Shown here piece after piece: positions 44,620-55,728 of a DNA stretch of 64,000 bases. Every line of letters starts with the position of its first letter. Within the stretch, counting starts at the first letter, position 1. The notes under the pieces are model-generated. The model was not told the DNA's origin and searched no databases. It saw only the letters and a list, made by a program, of their open reading frames with translations. The position numbers and the translations under genes were made by a program. The stretch comes from Raphanus sativus (taxonomy: Eukaryota; Streptophyta; Magnoliopsida; Brassicales; Brassicaceae): contig NW_026615364.1 of NCBI RefSeq assembly GCF_000801105.2, positions 1 to 64,000 of the forward strand, given 5' to 3'.

Positions 44620-45764
44620 ACGAGGCGGTCAATGATCTCGAAAAGAATCTCTTTGTTGTACTCAGGATGGCCTTGGATGCTGAGGAAATGATTCCCGAAG
44701 GAGGCCATTTCGACGTTGCATTTGTCTGAATAACCAAGCAGTGTAGCTGATTCAGGGAGCTCCAAAACTCCGTCTTGATGGCATTTTATAATGGCTAATG
44801 AATTCGGAGTCTTCTCTCCCAAGAAACCACCTGGTTTCACTGCGTCTGTAGTCATTGTTATGTTTCTTAGCCCCATGTCTGCACCTCTACTCGCTCTTCC
44901 GATTTTCCCTCCTTTGATTCTACATAGTATCTGCTTTTAACAACAACAAGAGAATGAATCATTCATTCATCAAAAATCTTTTGAATCAAGAAATCTAATA
45001 AAATGGTACTATAACTTCTCGTTTATGTTTTAACAAAACGAACCAAGAAATTTTTAATTCTTCTTTCATGTATATTATTTTGCAAAAGATGATTAACGTT
45101 TTGTGATCATTTAAGAAAACGCAACCTATACGCAAACAAACAATATATGCTTCCCTTTCACCATACACCCATTTCTTGATTACATTAAGTTTCAAATAAA
45201 TAGCTTCTTCTTTGCAATGCATAGTGTAACAAAGAGTGTTACAAATATTGTTGAATCTGAGTGATTATTAAACCAAATGGGTTTGTGGATTTTGAAAAGC
45301 CATAATTACGTATAGATTTTAGGGATCAAATCAAATCAGCAATTATAATCATAAGAAAATAATTCTAGGATGAGAACCTGATGGCCGAAGCAGATACCGA
45401 GAATCTTCTTCTTCATGCCGTCAAGTTTTTGACAAAGCGAACAAAGCTTAACGATCCAGTCGGCGTCACCGAAAGCGTCATGGAGGCTTCCACTGATAAC
45501 GAATCCATAGTACTTATCAAGATCTTTCTCCTCCGGAAACTCGCCGTCGATCACTCGGAAGAGATCCCATTGCTCTCCTTCTTCCCCGAATGTGGAAACG
45601 AACACGTTGAAATAACCTCCGTACGTCTTCTTCACGAACGCTGAATCGGACGTAGCGAGAAACACAGCGAATCTCTTTTGTTCAACCATTATTCTTTTTC
45701 TTTTTGTGCTGTTGTTTTGATAGACTGATTGGATTAAAAATAGGGAAATTGCACTCAGTAGCAT

Positions 45765-46942
45765 TCCAAAAAACTATAATTAAGCACTAGCTAAAAAATA
45801 AAATGCCTCTAACATTCTTATAATATATACTATATTGCCCTCACTTTTTGTTTGTTCTTATTTTTGTTTTATTTTTCTTTCGGTAAATCTTTCTTCAAAC
45901 CATTACTATTTTTTTCATACCTACATATATCAAATTATCTTTTTACGATCATATCATTCCAATGACCACCGCCGCCATTGTTCCTATCTTATATACATGA
46001 TCATTTGTTTTTCTAGAATCGACCATCAGTTGTTACTTCGTGACCATCATTCCCGTTCCGGTAACCGCCACCACTGCTGTAACCACCACCGCAACAGGTT
46101 TTTTTACCGTCGTTTCAACCACCACCGTTTCCTCCGTAACAACCATCACATTTTCCTCCGTAATCACCATCAAATTTTTCATGGCCTCATTATCACCACG
46201 TCCACCATTATTATAGCAAGCACGGGTCCCACGAAATCCATATCTTACATTACATCTTTCCTATCTATCTACTGATTCTTCATAACCACCATCACATAAA
46301 TCGACTGTAAAATTGAGTTCTATTTGATTTTGACACAGTATAGTATTATTAGACTATTTGTTGATTTAATTAGTATATACTATACTATTTAGTTTTCTGT
46401 TCTATTTATATTATCATTTACATAATTATGTATGATGGATGAGCATGTCCACCTGCATAACTTATAATTTTGTTTCATGTTGTTTAGTATACTACTGGAT
46501 ACAAAATAATTACTGAAAAAACTTAGATGTTCATAATCTATTTTGTAATGTATTATTATGTTTGAAGTAATGTGTACTACACCATTTGATATGTTCCATT
46601 CTATTTTTATAGGAAAAATTTCAGATTTTAATTTTTTTTTTTAAATAGTATAAATATATTTTATATTTGAATTTAGGGTTTATTGATCCAAATTTAGAGT
46701 TTAGTATTTAAAGACGGATGGGTTATGAGTAGGGTCTATGTAATTATACTATCTATAGAGTTTTTATACAATTAATCTATCAAATCAGTACAAGTCCTAT
46801 ACAATTTTGTTATGATGTTCAAATTTATTAATTTAATTAAGTAAATGGAATGGATCATATATTCATGTACTATCTATAAAAGAGATTTCCACTTATCATG
46901 TATTGTTGTTTCACCGCTTGTTGTTCCACTTTAAAAAAAAAA
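45765..46942. other. Intergenic region upstream of GGP with CCACC-rich patch
   Basis: The first 75 bp left of 45765 are the GGP 5' region. From 45955 to 46215 there is a triplet-biased patch rich in CACC/ACCACC and TCCTCCGTAA words; the open frame across it (45835-46275) is His/Arg-rich with no domain and is likely low complexity. The rest is AT-rich without a gene. Confidence 0.5.
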
Positions 46943-48306
46943 CTAGATCATGACCCGCACGGATTCCATTTTTGTCTTAACATATAACATATATTCTATA
47001 GTAGTTAATATAATTTGGAGTTTGTCTAATTCTATATTGTAGTTTTAAATAATTTTGAGTTTGTCCAATTCTATATTGTGTAGTTTAATATAATTGTGAG
47101 TTTCTCAGTTTCGTAGTATAGATGTAGGGTGAAAGCAATAATCTAATATTAACCAATACAATTTAGACTAACATAACTGAAGTCTTCATTATAATATTAA
47201 TTAAAAATAGTTATAATTTATACAATAGATAAACAAAAATATTTATGAGAAAAAACTAACAAAGATTAACCGTGCTGATATATAAATGTTTTATATTTGG
47301 TTAAATAATTTAAATGAAATTGTACTAATCCCAAAAAAATAGTTTCAAATTTTTTTATTAATAAAATAGTATTTTGAATATATATGCAAAAAGTTCAATA
47401 CGAAAATGACTAATGTGTTTTTTATAAAGTTAAATGCTTACAATGTTTCTGTTTTATACTTATTCACAATATAAATATTATGGCCCATAAAGTAAAATTT
47501 TATTGTAAATATCTATGTTTTGATATGTAATTAATAAACCGTAACAGCAATTGTCCAAGAAAAAATTAAAGATGTTATATTTTATTTTCCTTTTCTTTGC
47601 TATATATATAAGGAAATATATTCTAGTTATTGCATATCTAAGGTAAATCCGTCCTTTTAAATTATAGAATGTTCTATGTTATACTTATATTATTTGAGTA
47701 TCAAGAAATATATACTCTAGTATCTGTATCCAGAAATTTAAAATTTAAAGTTAATCAATAACTGGTTAAAGACTTGTTAATGACTTGCGGTCGACTAAAG
47801 AAGATGTATAATATAATGCAAAAAATTATAGTTGTTTATGAATAGATGTATAATATAATGTACATAAGTATAATATAATATAGAAAAAAATCATAGTTGT
47901 TTGAACAAATGTATAATATAATGTCCAGAATTATAATATAATGTATAATGTATGCAAAAAAATTATAGTTGTTTACGAATAGATGTATAACATAATGTCT
48001 AGAAGTAAAATATAATGTATAAAAATAATAGTTGTTTACGAATAGATTTTAAAGTTGTATTCCCACTCGATGTATAATAATAGAGAGAATGTTTTTTTTT
48101 TGTTTACGAATAGATGTATAATATAATGTATAGTGTCAATAGAATTAAATTATTATATATCGAGTGTAAGATGCCATATAGTTGGTTGATATTTAGTTAT
48201 TTATGGAAAGATTTAAATGAAAGGTTAAGTTATAAATAATAATGTAATGTCCAACTTAAAAATCCACCTAAAGAAAGTTGTAATGTTTCTGTTTTAATAA
48301 GATAGA
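46943..48306 (-). mobile_element. Helitron H6 (minus orientation)
   Basis: On the minus strand the 5' end is TCTATCTTATTAAAACAGAA (48306 leftward) and the 3' end is GTGCGGGTCATGATCTAG at 46943. The bases next to it are A before the 5' end and T after the 3' end in element sense, fitting Helitron insertion. The 3' hairpin is weak (only one clear arm). It holds a minisatellite at 47795-48135 and no coding frame. Confidence 0.75.
47795..48135. repeat. AT-rich minisatellite inside Helitron H6
   Basis: Five or so units of 65-85 bp, each with GATGTATAATATAATGT followed by AAAAATTATAGTTGTTTACG-like sequence, progressively degenerate. Near 48090 one unit contains a run of T. Confidence 0.8.
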
Positions 48307-48993
48307 TTGAGCTTTTGAAGTTACGTGTGGTGATTAATTGAGTTTTTTGTTACGTGTTTAATTTGATTTTACTGTTCAGTTTTTATCATGTCCATATGTT
48401 CTAAATTATTGATGACATTTTCTTCTCACCGGCAACTTACGAAAAGAAAGGCTAATACCAGACAAAACTTGTGAAAAATTGCTATGGACTCAATTATGTC
48501 AACATCAGTGCCATATTCTTTAATTTTAGTGAAATTTTGGTTAGTTCACAAATTCTCCCTTAAAAATATGATGAAAGGGTTTGTGTTTTAAGAGTGGAGG
48601 AAAAAGATGACAGCTGGAGATTTTTGTTGCAATTAGTTCTGATTTTGCAGTAACTAATACAACCTACAATATTCTTCCCTTTGTAATTACATTGATTCTA
48701 TATGTTAACAAATCTTCTCTATTGAAACAGAAGTATCATTTTTATCTACTATAAAAAAAGTCACAATAGGTCCATTTCATTAGACATAATAATCAATAAG
48801 AATTTTTTTTTTGTCATCAGCGGAAAAAATAAGAATATTAATAATAAATGAATTTTAACTATAAAGTTGAATTTTAGTTTTAATTATAGCAAAATCTGCT
48901 GAGAAAATCTAACAAAATTTTACTCTATGTTTTAAATATTTTTTTATTAATTAATATAATTAATTTCGTAATTAATAATATAATATTAACTAA
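48307..48993. other. Unassigned AT-rich sequence
   Basis: No gene. TCTCTATTGAAACAGAAGTA near 48716 resembles a degenerate Helitron 5' end without a matching 3' end of its own. Confidence 0.4.
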
Positions 48994-50291
48994 TCTATTA
49001 TACTAAAAGAGAAGTCACAACTTCATTTCATGTGTGATTTTTAAGGTGGATCATCCTTAAATTTTTTATTAAATGTATTTTAATAAGAATAATAATATAT
49101 AAAAAATTTGAACTACTTTAATCATAATATCTTTTGATATCTTTTAATTTAAATTTAACATATATATATTTATATTAAAAATTCGAAAAATCAGTTAAAA
49201 AGATCTTAATAAGATCTTAATTTTAAAAAAGTTATATTTAAATATTTTCACTAATTTCGTAATTAGTTTTAAAATATTATTATACACTAATATATTCAGT
49301 TATTTTTAATAAAATGAAAAATAAATATTATATCCTCTTTTCTATTATATAATCACAATCAGTCATATAAAAGAAAATTATTATATTGATCTAAATATTT
49401 TAATAATATTTTAATTTTCAAAAAGTTTATGTAAATATTTTCACTAATTTCGTAATTAGCAAATAACTATTGTTATGCATTAATATTAATATTCAGTTAT
49501 TATTGATAAAATTAAAAAAAAAATCTATCCTACTTTTATCTATATTATAATCATAATCATGATATTAAAATTATTATATAAAATATGATTAAAATATATA
49601 AATTGATAAAATTATAAATTTAATTTTCATAAATATAAAATATTATGTTAAAAATATAATATGATGACAGGTTCGGCTTAAAATTAGGAGATTATATAAC
49701 ACAAATTAAAATTAACATATCTTAAACTTATGTATATGCAAGAATATTATGTAAAATGAATAAACGTAAAAATATTGCTAAAGAAAATTTAAGTTTGAAG
49801 GTCGGGTAAAACTTTAACATAAACTAAATATAAAATAACTTTCAAATATATTTTAAGCACATATTAATATGTTTAATAACTACAGTATAATTTCTTTAGA
49901 TTTATAATCGATAAATTAATATATACTAAAAATCTCTATAAATTGATATAATTTTATAGTCCCAAACTGAATTTTTGGTTTAATTAGTATATCAATAAAT
50001 TAATAATCTCTATAAATTAATAAAAAAAATTATAGTTTTGATGTAGTCCCAACATTATTAATTTATAGAGGTTTCACTGTAAATGCAAATATAATAAGAT
50101 AAATATATAAAAAGAAGCAATAAATACATGTGATGATTTAAATAGTTGATTCTTAGAACATGTGAATTATAAATTATAAACATTTAAATATATGATTAAA
50201 TTAAAAATGTATACCACTAATGATGTAAATAAATATATATGCATATAAAATAGAAAATAACATTTGCGTGGTTGCGCGGGTCAAGATCTAG
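48994..50291 (+). mobile_element. Helitron H4, interrupted by an Emigrant-like MITE
   Basis: The 5' end TCTATTATACTAAAAGAGAA follows A; the 3' end is a hairpin-like GCGTGGTTGCGC with GGGTCAAGATCTAG followed by T. Its 3' third is homologous to that of H2 (GTTTAATAACT...AATGCAAATA). Internal near-repeats (for example TTTCACTAATTTCGTAATTAG at 49247 and 49438) are present. It contains the 197-bp MITE at 49883-50079. Confidence 0.8.
49883..50079. mobile_element. Emigrant-like MITE (197 bp)
   Basis: Right end in inverted sense: CAGTGAAACCTCTATAAATT; left end CAGTATAATTTCTTTAGATT. It is flanked by TA. The empty-site sequence AACTAAATGCAAATA is seen in the H4b tail and in H2, which proves the insertion. 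The ends match the Arabidopsis Emigrant family (pogo/mariner-derived, TA target) from memory. Confidence 0.82.
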
Positions 50292-50533
50292 TTTAATAAC
50301 TAAATGCAAATACAATAAGATAAATATATAATAAGAAGCAACAAATATGTACGAAAGTTTAAACAGTTGATTCTTTACAACATGCAAACTATACATTATT
50401 GTATTTGAAATAGCTTTATAAATATTTAAATATATGATTAAAATTAAAAATGTATACTACTAATGATCTACATAAATATATATACATATAAAATAAAAAT
50501 AAAACCCGCACGGTTGTGCGGGTCAAGATCTAG
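50292..50533 (+). mobile_element. Extra Helitron 3' end (H4b)
   Basis: A 242-bp tail starting TTTAATAACTAAATGCAAAT directly behind the CTAG of H4 and ending in its own hairpin (CCCGCACGGTTGTGCGGG) and TCAAGATCTAG. It is homologous to the 3' quarter of H4 and H2, lacks a 5' end and lacks the Emigrant insertion. Confidence 0.8.
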
Positions 50534-50602
50534 TTTTAATTAAATTTTATTATAGAACAAAATAATTATATGCTATTTTTTAAGAAATTTTGAATTATAG
50601 TC

Positions 50603-51102
50603 TCTATTATATTAAAATAGAAGTATTATTATATTAAATTGGTAAACTAACATATTAAATTTTTAAAAATGCCGTTGTTTTAATAAATTATCATTTACTA
50701 TTAAACGGTTTAACATTTGTTAACTATGTAATATTTTTATACAAAAAAATTCTTAACACATGTTAAAATTTTATTTCTACTGCTATATATTTTTCAAAAT
50801 TCATATGTTGAAGAAAATTCTTAATTTGAATTTTATAATATATATTAAAATTATCAAACTCGAAAAATGTAATAACACTTAATAGAAAAGTAAAATACAT
50901 AAACTCAGTTTTCGCTACGGCTCCAGTGGGGTCCCTTAAAGAATCACTATATATTTACTAATAATAGAAACCTAAACAATTAAATTTAATAGTTATACAA
51001 TACATAACACTAATATATAAATTATATATTAAAAAATTATGATAACATCAAAATTTGTAAAATGAAAAAGATACCCGCACGATTGTGCGGGTTAAACTCT
51101 AG
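50603..51102 (+). mobile_element. Helitron H5 (short)
   Basis: The 3' end is clear: hairpin CCCGCACGATTGTGCGGG, TTAAACTCTAG, followed by T. The 5' end (TCTATTATATTAAAATAGAA) is plausible, but the base before it is C rather than A, so the left border is uncertain by a few bases. Confidence 0.65.
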
Positions 51103-51809
51103 TCAATATTATTAGTTGCTAACTGATTTGTTTTCTCGCATTGGAACTCTCGCATTAGAGTTCTTAATATCTTTAACTATATCTTGATCCGGATGATTAT
51201 TTTATTTTTATTCACATAATTATTTGTTTTAAATAATTAACTGTAATATTTAACATACTATTTATTGTTTAATATAACATTTTAAAACCCAATAATATTT
51301 TATAGCTCACATGAAATTACTTAATTTTTTATCAAAAAAGTCAGTGATAGCATATTTAAATCATGTGGTACAAAATCATAAATTAAAAACGGACTGGTTT
51401 AATACTGGTTTACATCCTAACTATCTATAAATTTATTTTATTAAAATTTATATTTAATAAGGAATCAAATATTGGTTTGTTAAGCAATCCGGTTTTGTAG
51501 GAGTGGATGGTTAATATATTCGTGACATATTATTAAGCATATTATTAGCAATGAGTAAATGATAACTGATTTCTACGAAATGTCCATTTTTAAAATACCA
51601 CACATGAATCAATGTTGTGATTTCTGTTTTAATATATAAAGATGAATAATTATATAAAATTTAAAATAAAATTAACAAGATAATTCTATTAACAATATAT
51701 ATCTCTTGGGAAGAAAACAATATATCCCTTATTTATATCACTATGTTATACAACAATGCCAATATATAAACATAACTTAACTTTTTATCATATAAACATA
51801 ACTTGGTCT
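51103..51809. other. AT-rich intergenic sequence
   Basis: About 700 bp with no recognisable gene or repeat. Confidence 0.5.
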
Positions 51810-51976
51810 TTTTTTTTGTCATCGACATGAGAACAGACTCAAACTGACTATATGATCCACTCAGGTGCCCCTGCATCCATGTGAACGACAATCGGGGGTT
51901 CGAATCCCTCCTCGCCCACAACCGGCCCAAAAGGGCTGACACTCCGTGCTAACTTATGCGCCGTTATGTTGAGCGT

Positions 51977-52560
51977 TCATGGTACATGAATGATCTCTGA
52001 ATGGATAAAATTTCCTTGTAGGGTCTTGATATCCTCAAAGTAGCTTGCAAACGCTGGCCATTTTTCTGGTTCGGAAACCATCTTAACCAATTGAGAACTG
52101 GCTGTTGTAAATGTGACCCGAAACTGACGCAGGTTCCTCATACGATCCATTGCCCATAATAATGCCTCTATTTCCGAGTGGAGCAGAGATAAACTAGCCC
52201 GTACGTTCCGTGCCCCCAATAGTCCTTGGAACCCTTCCAATGTACTATACCATCCTTGTTCTGAAAAACGCTCATTTACCTTCCATGCTCCATCCGAGAA
52301 ACACCATCTACCTGGTATAGATGGAAGGGTCGGGTTCTGGTTGGGAACCGTTATAATCCTAGTATTTTTATCATGTGCCACTTTCCAAAGCGTAGATTCC
52401 GTTTCCGCTAGTTTTAGGGTGTCTCTGGGGTCTATATTTGTAAAGAGGGAGCTGTTCGGAAATGTTGTTACATTTAAGGGTATTTGTGAGAGTGCCCATA
52501 TTTGACGTGCCGGGGAACATTCTAAGAAAACGTTGTTTATTGATTCCTCTTGGGCGCCAC
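51977..52560 (-). pseudogene. LINE zinc-finger RVT and RNase H region
   Basis: Minus-strand frames give the Cys-rich zf-RVT motif (CGAQEESINNVFLECSPARQ) and then a 134-codon open frame (52381-51977) with an RNase H-like fold (GRWCFSDGAWKVNE, LHSEIEALLWAMDRM) as in plant LINE C-termini. A catalytic Asp is in FSDGAWK and a Glu in SEIEAL. A frame change lies between the two pieces. Confidence 0.8.
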
Positions 52561-52675
52561 ATCGGTCACAGCCTATATCCCCTTTTATGCCTCTTGCTTG
52601 AAGATTCTTCCTAACTGCAATGCACTACAGTGGGCCCGAAAAATCCTGATGGAGACACCTTGTCAGGATAAAATG

Positions 52676-54260
52676 TTATATCTGGTAACCCGATTTGACT
52701 GTATATTTTCCGTTATTTATAAAATGCCATCCATCTCTATCCAGAAGAGTTGATTTGCTCAATGGGATACTTTCAATAATCTTTGCATCCTGTGGATCCA
52801 CTAACGACTGAATTGCCTGTAAATTCCAAGTTCGCAAAGTTGAATCAATGAGAGCATCGACTGTAAGGTCCGGGTAAAAATTGTGTTGATCTTTATTTGC
52901 TGGTCTCGGGCGAGTGGTTGGGAGCCATGGTTCATTCTCTATCAGTCTCCATAACTGTTTACCAAGCATTGCAGTATTGAAGTCATATATATCCTTGAAT
53001 CCTAAACCGCCCTCTTCCTTACTGATACATACTTTGTCCCATGATTTTCAGTGCATACTTTTTATATTACCACTTGGGCTCCACCAAAATTGAGCGACTG
53101 CACTAGTAAGTTTTTTCGTAGTTGTCTTGGGTAAACGATAGCAAGACATTACGTGATTTGGAAACGCTGTGACCACCGATTTAATAATTACCTCCTTCCC
53201 TTCTTTAGTAAAGAATTTAAACGTCCACCCATTCACTCTACTATTTAACTGTTCCTGAACAAAGCTAAACACATGTACTTTAGATCCTCATGTGTTCTCT
53301 GGTAACCCTAAATAAGATCTCATTCCTCCTTTATTTTGAATTTCCAAAATGTCCCGGAGTTCCTGCTGAAGTGTTTCCTCCACCGTATGTCCAAACTGTA
53401 TCGAAGACTTCTGAAAATTTATTAATTGACCTGATACCTTCTCGTATTCCTTTAAGATCCTGAGTATGGCTTGACATTCTTCTTTTTGGGTTTGCAGAAA
53501 AAAGGCTGTCATCCGCAAAGAGCAAATGGGAGATCGAAGGGCAATCCCTAGCTACCTTATTCCAGTTATCTGTTTCTCCCTTTCCGCCTTTTCATATTTG
53601 CAATTAGTGTCTATGTGCACAGGATGAACAGATATGGAGCTAAGGGATCCCCTTATCGTAGCCCTCTCTATGGAATAATGAGTCCCCGTGGCTGGCCATT
53701 TAATAAGACTTGATATTGGACCGATGAGATATATTCCATCATGAGCTGTATCCAATGGGCTTCAAAGCCCAATTTGTACAAAAGAGCTTGGATAAAATTT
53801 CATTCCACCCTATCATATGCCTTACTCATATCGGTTTTGATTGCCATATATTTGCCTTTGCAGGCCTTGTTTGTTCTCAGCCCATGGAACATTTCCTTAG
53901 CAATGAAATATTATCGGAGATTAGCCTTCATGCTACAAATGCTGATTGAGTCTCCGAGATAAGTTTGGGTAGATAATCTTTGAATCTCTGGCATAATACC
54001 TTCGATATAATCGTATACTCAACATTACACAGACTTATTGGTCGTAGTTCCGTCATTCGTGTGGGTCGCTTTGTCTTTGGAATCATACATATATTAGTAA
54101 TGTTTAACCGTGTATCCATTACTCCTGAGACCAAATCATTTACCATCTCCCTCAAATCCTTCTTGATTAAGTGCCACGAGTGTTGAAAGAACAATGCAGT
54201 CATGCCATCAGGTCCTAGACCCTTTTCGGGGTGCATTATAAATAAGGCCTGACGCACCTC
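52676..54260 (-). pseudogene. LINE reverse transcriptase
   Basis: Pieces in several frames: GLGPDGMTALFFQHSWHLI, ICMIPKTKRPTRMTELRPIS and LCQRFKDYLPKLISETQSAF (54257-53928), the palm box FADDS (about 53505-53520), SSIQFGHTVEE, then the thumb-side part with VTAFPNHVMSCYRLPKTT and the 52969-52676 segment (DGWHFINNGKYTVKSGY). The catalytic FADD is readable, but at least four frameshifts or stops make it inactive. Confidence 0.85.
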
Positions 54261-54316
54261 CTCTTCCGTAGCTAGCCATAGTAATCTTCGATTTATCTGT
54301 GGGGTGATACATGGAT

Positions 54317-54808
54317 CTAACTTTTGTAAGAAACTGTCAAACTCTGTGGAGGAAGTGGTACTAAATAATTAAAATAATCTTCTGCAACCTTCTCAACCCC
54401 CTTATCCTCAGTGATCCATTGACCATTATCATCGTATAAACCCACATTCCGATTACGAATCCTTCGTTGTTTCGTTAATGCATGGTAGAACTTCGTGTTT
54501 AGATCTCCTGCTGTATACCACATATTCCGGCTTTTCTGGTGCCAGTACTCCTCCTCATCCTTATAAGCATCATGTAGCTTCCTCGATACCTCCAGAATTT
54601 CTTCCTGAGTCATGCTGCTATCTGTTTGTACTTCTTCTAAAGCTTTTTGGAGCTCATTTATTTTATCCTTTCCATAGGGAGGGTTATCTTTCCTCCAATT
54701 GGCGATTTCGTGACGGCAATTACTTATTTTGTTGACAATTTTCCCCTGACTTCCTTCAGAATCTTCTGTCCAGCCTAATGCAATAGATTCCGCAAGAAGC
54801 AGACACAC
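54317..54808 (-). pseudogene. LINE segment between endonuclease and RT
   Basis: A 163-codon open frame with a Glu/Lys-rich helical part and YWHQKSRNMWYTAGDLNTKF plus HALTKQRRIRNRN, the conserved WL.-GD.NT.FFH block before LINE RT. Sequence resembling the endonuclease is absent to the right. Confidence 0.78.
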
Positions 54809-54821
54809 TTTTTTCTTAAAG

Positions 54822-55062
54822 TAAAATTTTTACTGCGATGAAAGTCTCCACTTTTGTTCAACGAAGCCCTTTTCTCCAGCTTCGCCTTCCTTCCTCCAAC
54901 AACGTCTTCGTAGTCCTCCTGCATAGTATTTGATATATAATTTTCTTACATAAACAAAACAAATGAATGAAGATAGCTTCGAACGTTTTTAAACATTTTT
55001 ATGTATATAAAAACAGAATGAAAGATACTCACTTTGGAGAAGTTGGAGATGAATTCTACTTT
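54822..55062 (-). pseudogene. Possible host gene fragment between LINE and copia R
   Basis: Minus strand: a short exon-like piece (KVEFISNFSK, about 55062-55034), a GTGAGTAT donor, an acceptor ACTATGCAG near 54926, and an exon-like piece (EDYEDVVGGRKAKLEKRASL) down to about 54830, where the LINE begins. Codon pattern and splice sites look genic, but the family was not recognised and both ends are cut by mobile elements. Confidence 0.4.
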
Positions 55063-55066
55063 TTCT

Positions 55067-55237
55067 TGTAAGATCGTTTAATGGGGTCACATAGGGTTTG
55101 TTTTGGAAGATCCATTCCCTAACTTCAGATCCTAAAGCAATGGATACATAAGGTACGCTTCCGTTTATGTCTATTCAATCAGAGAATCATATGGTTAATG
55201 GATTCATGTTGATGAATCATATAAATTAATTATAACA
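55067..55237 (+). repeat. 5' LTR of element R (internally deleted)
   Basis: 171 bp from TGTAAGATCG to ATAACA. It matches both ends of the 3' LTR but lacks the middle; the deletion endpoints share TCACATA, which occurs once here and at both edges of the missing part in the 3' LTR. Confidence 0.8.
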
Positions 55238-55239
55238 AT

Positions 55240-55251
55240 TGGTATCAGAGC
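55240..55251 (+). promoter_or_regulatory. Primer-binding site of element R
   Basis: TGGTATCAGAGC two bases after the LTR end: the tRNA-iMet type primer site of copia elements. Confidence 0.9.
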
Positions 55252-55728
55252 ACCATATTGATTTTCTGTCTGGATCTAAAGAAATTCAAATTTATTTTTA
55301 TTATTATTTAAATTCGGATTTATTTATTGTGTAAAAATATTGGATTGTTGAATCTGATTTTTCTCTAAGGTTGATAATAGAATTCTGCAATTTGTGGTTA
55401 TTTAATGTTTTGTGTTAGATCTGATTTTTTGAATGTTTAAATCTAGATCTTTGGTTGTTATATGGAAAAACATGTTTAGGGTTAGATCTAAATAAAGTTA
55501 TGGATTTGTTGCTGAAAAATATCGTTCATAAGGTTATGGTTTTCTGAAATTTTGTTGAAAAATTTTCGGAATTTTTTGGTGGAACAATTTTTTTTTCTTT
55601 TTCAAATCTGGTCTCAGATCCGTTTTTGATTGTTGACGGCTGAGAAAATCTGTTTGAAGATAATTTGAAAATCCTAGGTCGGAGACAGATTCGTGGTGGG
55701 CCTGTTTGTTATGTTGGCCCATATCCAG

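Larger units (their letters stand above)
40608..45689 (-). pseudogene. GGP: Gamma-glutamyl peptidase (class I glutamine amidotransferase fold), split by LTR element S
   Basis: Cytosolic GGPs remove the gamma-Glu residue of glutathione conjugates in glucosinolate and camalexin synthesis. Exon 1: 45689-45378 (start [10 protein letters not shown], end GICFGHQ). Exon 2: 44930-44620 continuing at 40988-40970. Exon 3: 40718-40608 (ends CKSFLKGR plus a short tail). Sites obey GT-AG and the parts sum to 753 nt, 250 codons, the family's usual length. Nucleophile Cys100 (GICFGHQ), His192 and Glu194 (GHPEY) are intact. Element S (40994-44619) sits after codon 208, so the protein would lose its last 42 residues; read-through into S adds about 16 residues before a stop. 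An in-frame ATG also exists upstream (45764), but MVEQKRF fits the family. Confidence 0.9.
51810..54840 (-). mobile_element. 5'-truncated L1-type LINE
   Basis: A left-facing non-LTR retrotransposon. In element sense: a segment between endonuclease and RT, reverse transcriptase, a zinc-finger RVT region, RNase H, 3' tail and an A-run (T-run at about 51811-51819 on the plus strand). ORF1 and the endonuclease are missing, as in typical 5'-truncated LINE copies. Frameshifts separate all domains. The tail contains GGTTCGAATCC, a perfect B-box-like word, on the plus strand (about 51898-51908). Confidence 0.85.

Noticed and set aside
45381..45644. 87-codon plus-strand frame in GGP exon 1
   Set aside because: Antisense shadow of the glutamine amidotransferase exon.
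45835..46275. 146-codon His/Arg-rich plus-strand open frame
   Set aside because: Composition is driven by CACC triplets and T-rich flanks; no domain, no conserved start context and no neighbour suggesting a gene.
47795..48135. CRISPR-like array of repeats
   Set aside because: Direct, AT-rich, variably spaced minisatellite within a plant Helitron; no uniform spacers and a eukaryotic context.
48716..48993. Another Helitron beginning near 48716
   Set aside because: Only a 5'-end-like word; no 3' end can be paired with it except ones already used by H4/H4b.
51890..51935. Possible tRNA gene (TTCGAATCC arm)
   Set aside because: Only a T-arm-like word is present; no acceptor, D or anticodon stem could be folded around it.
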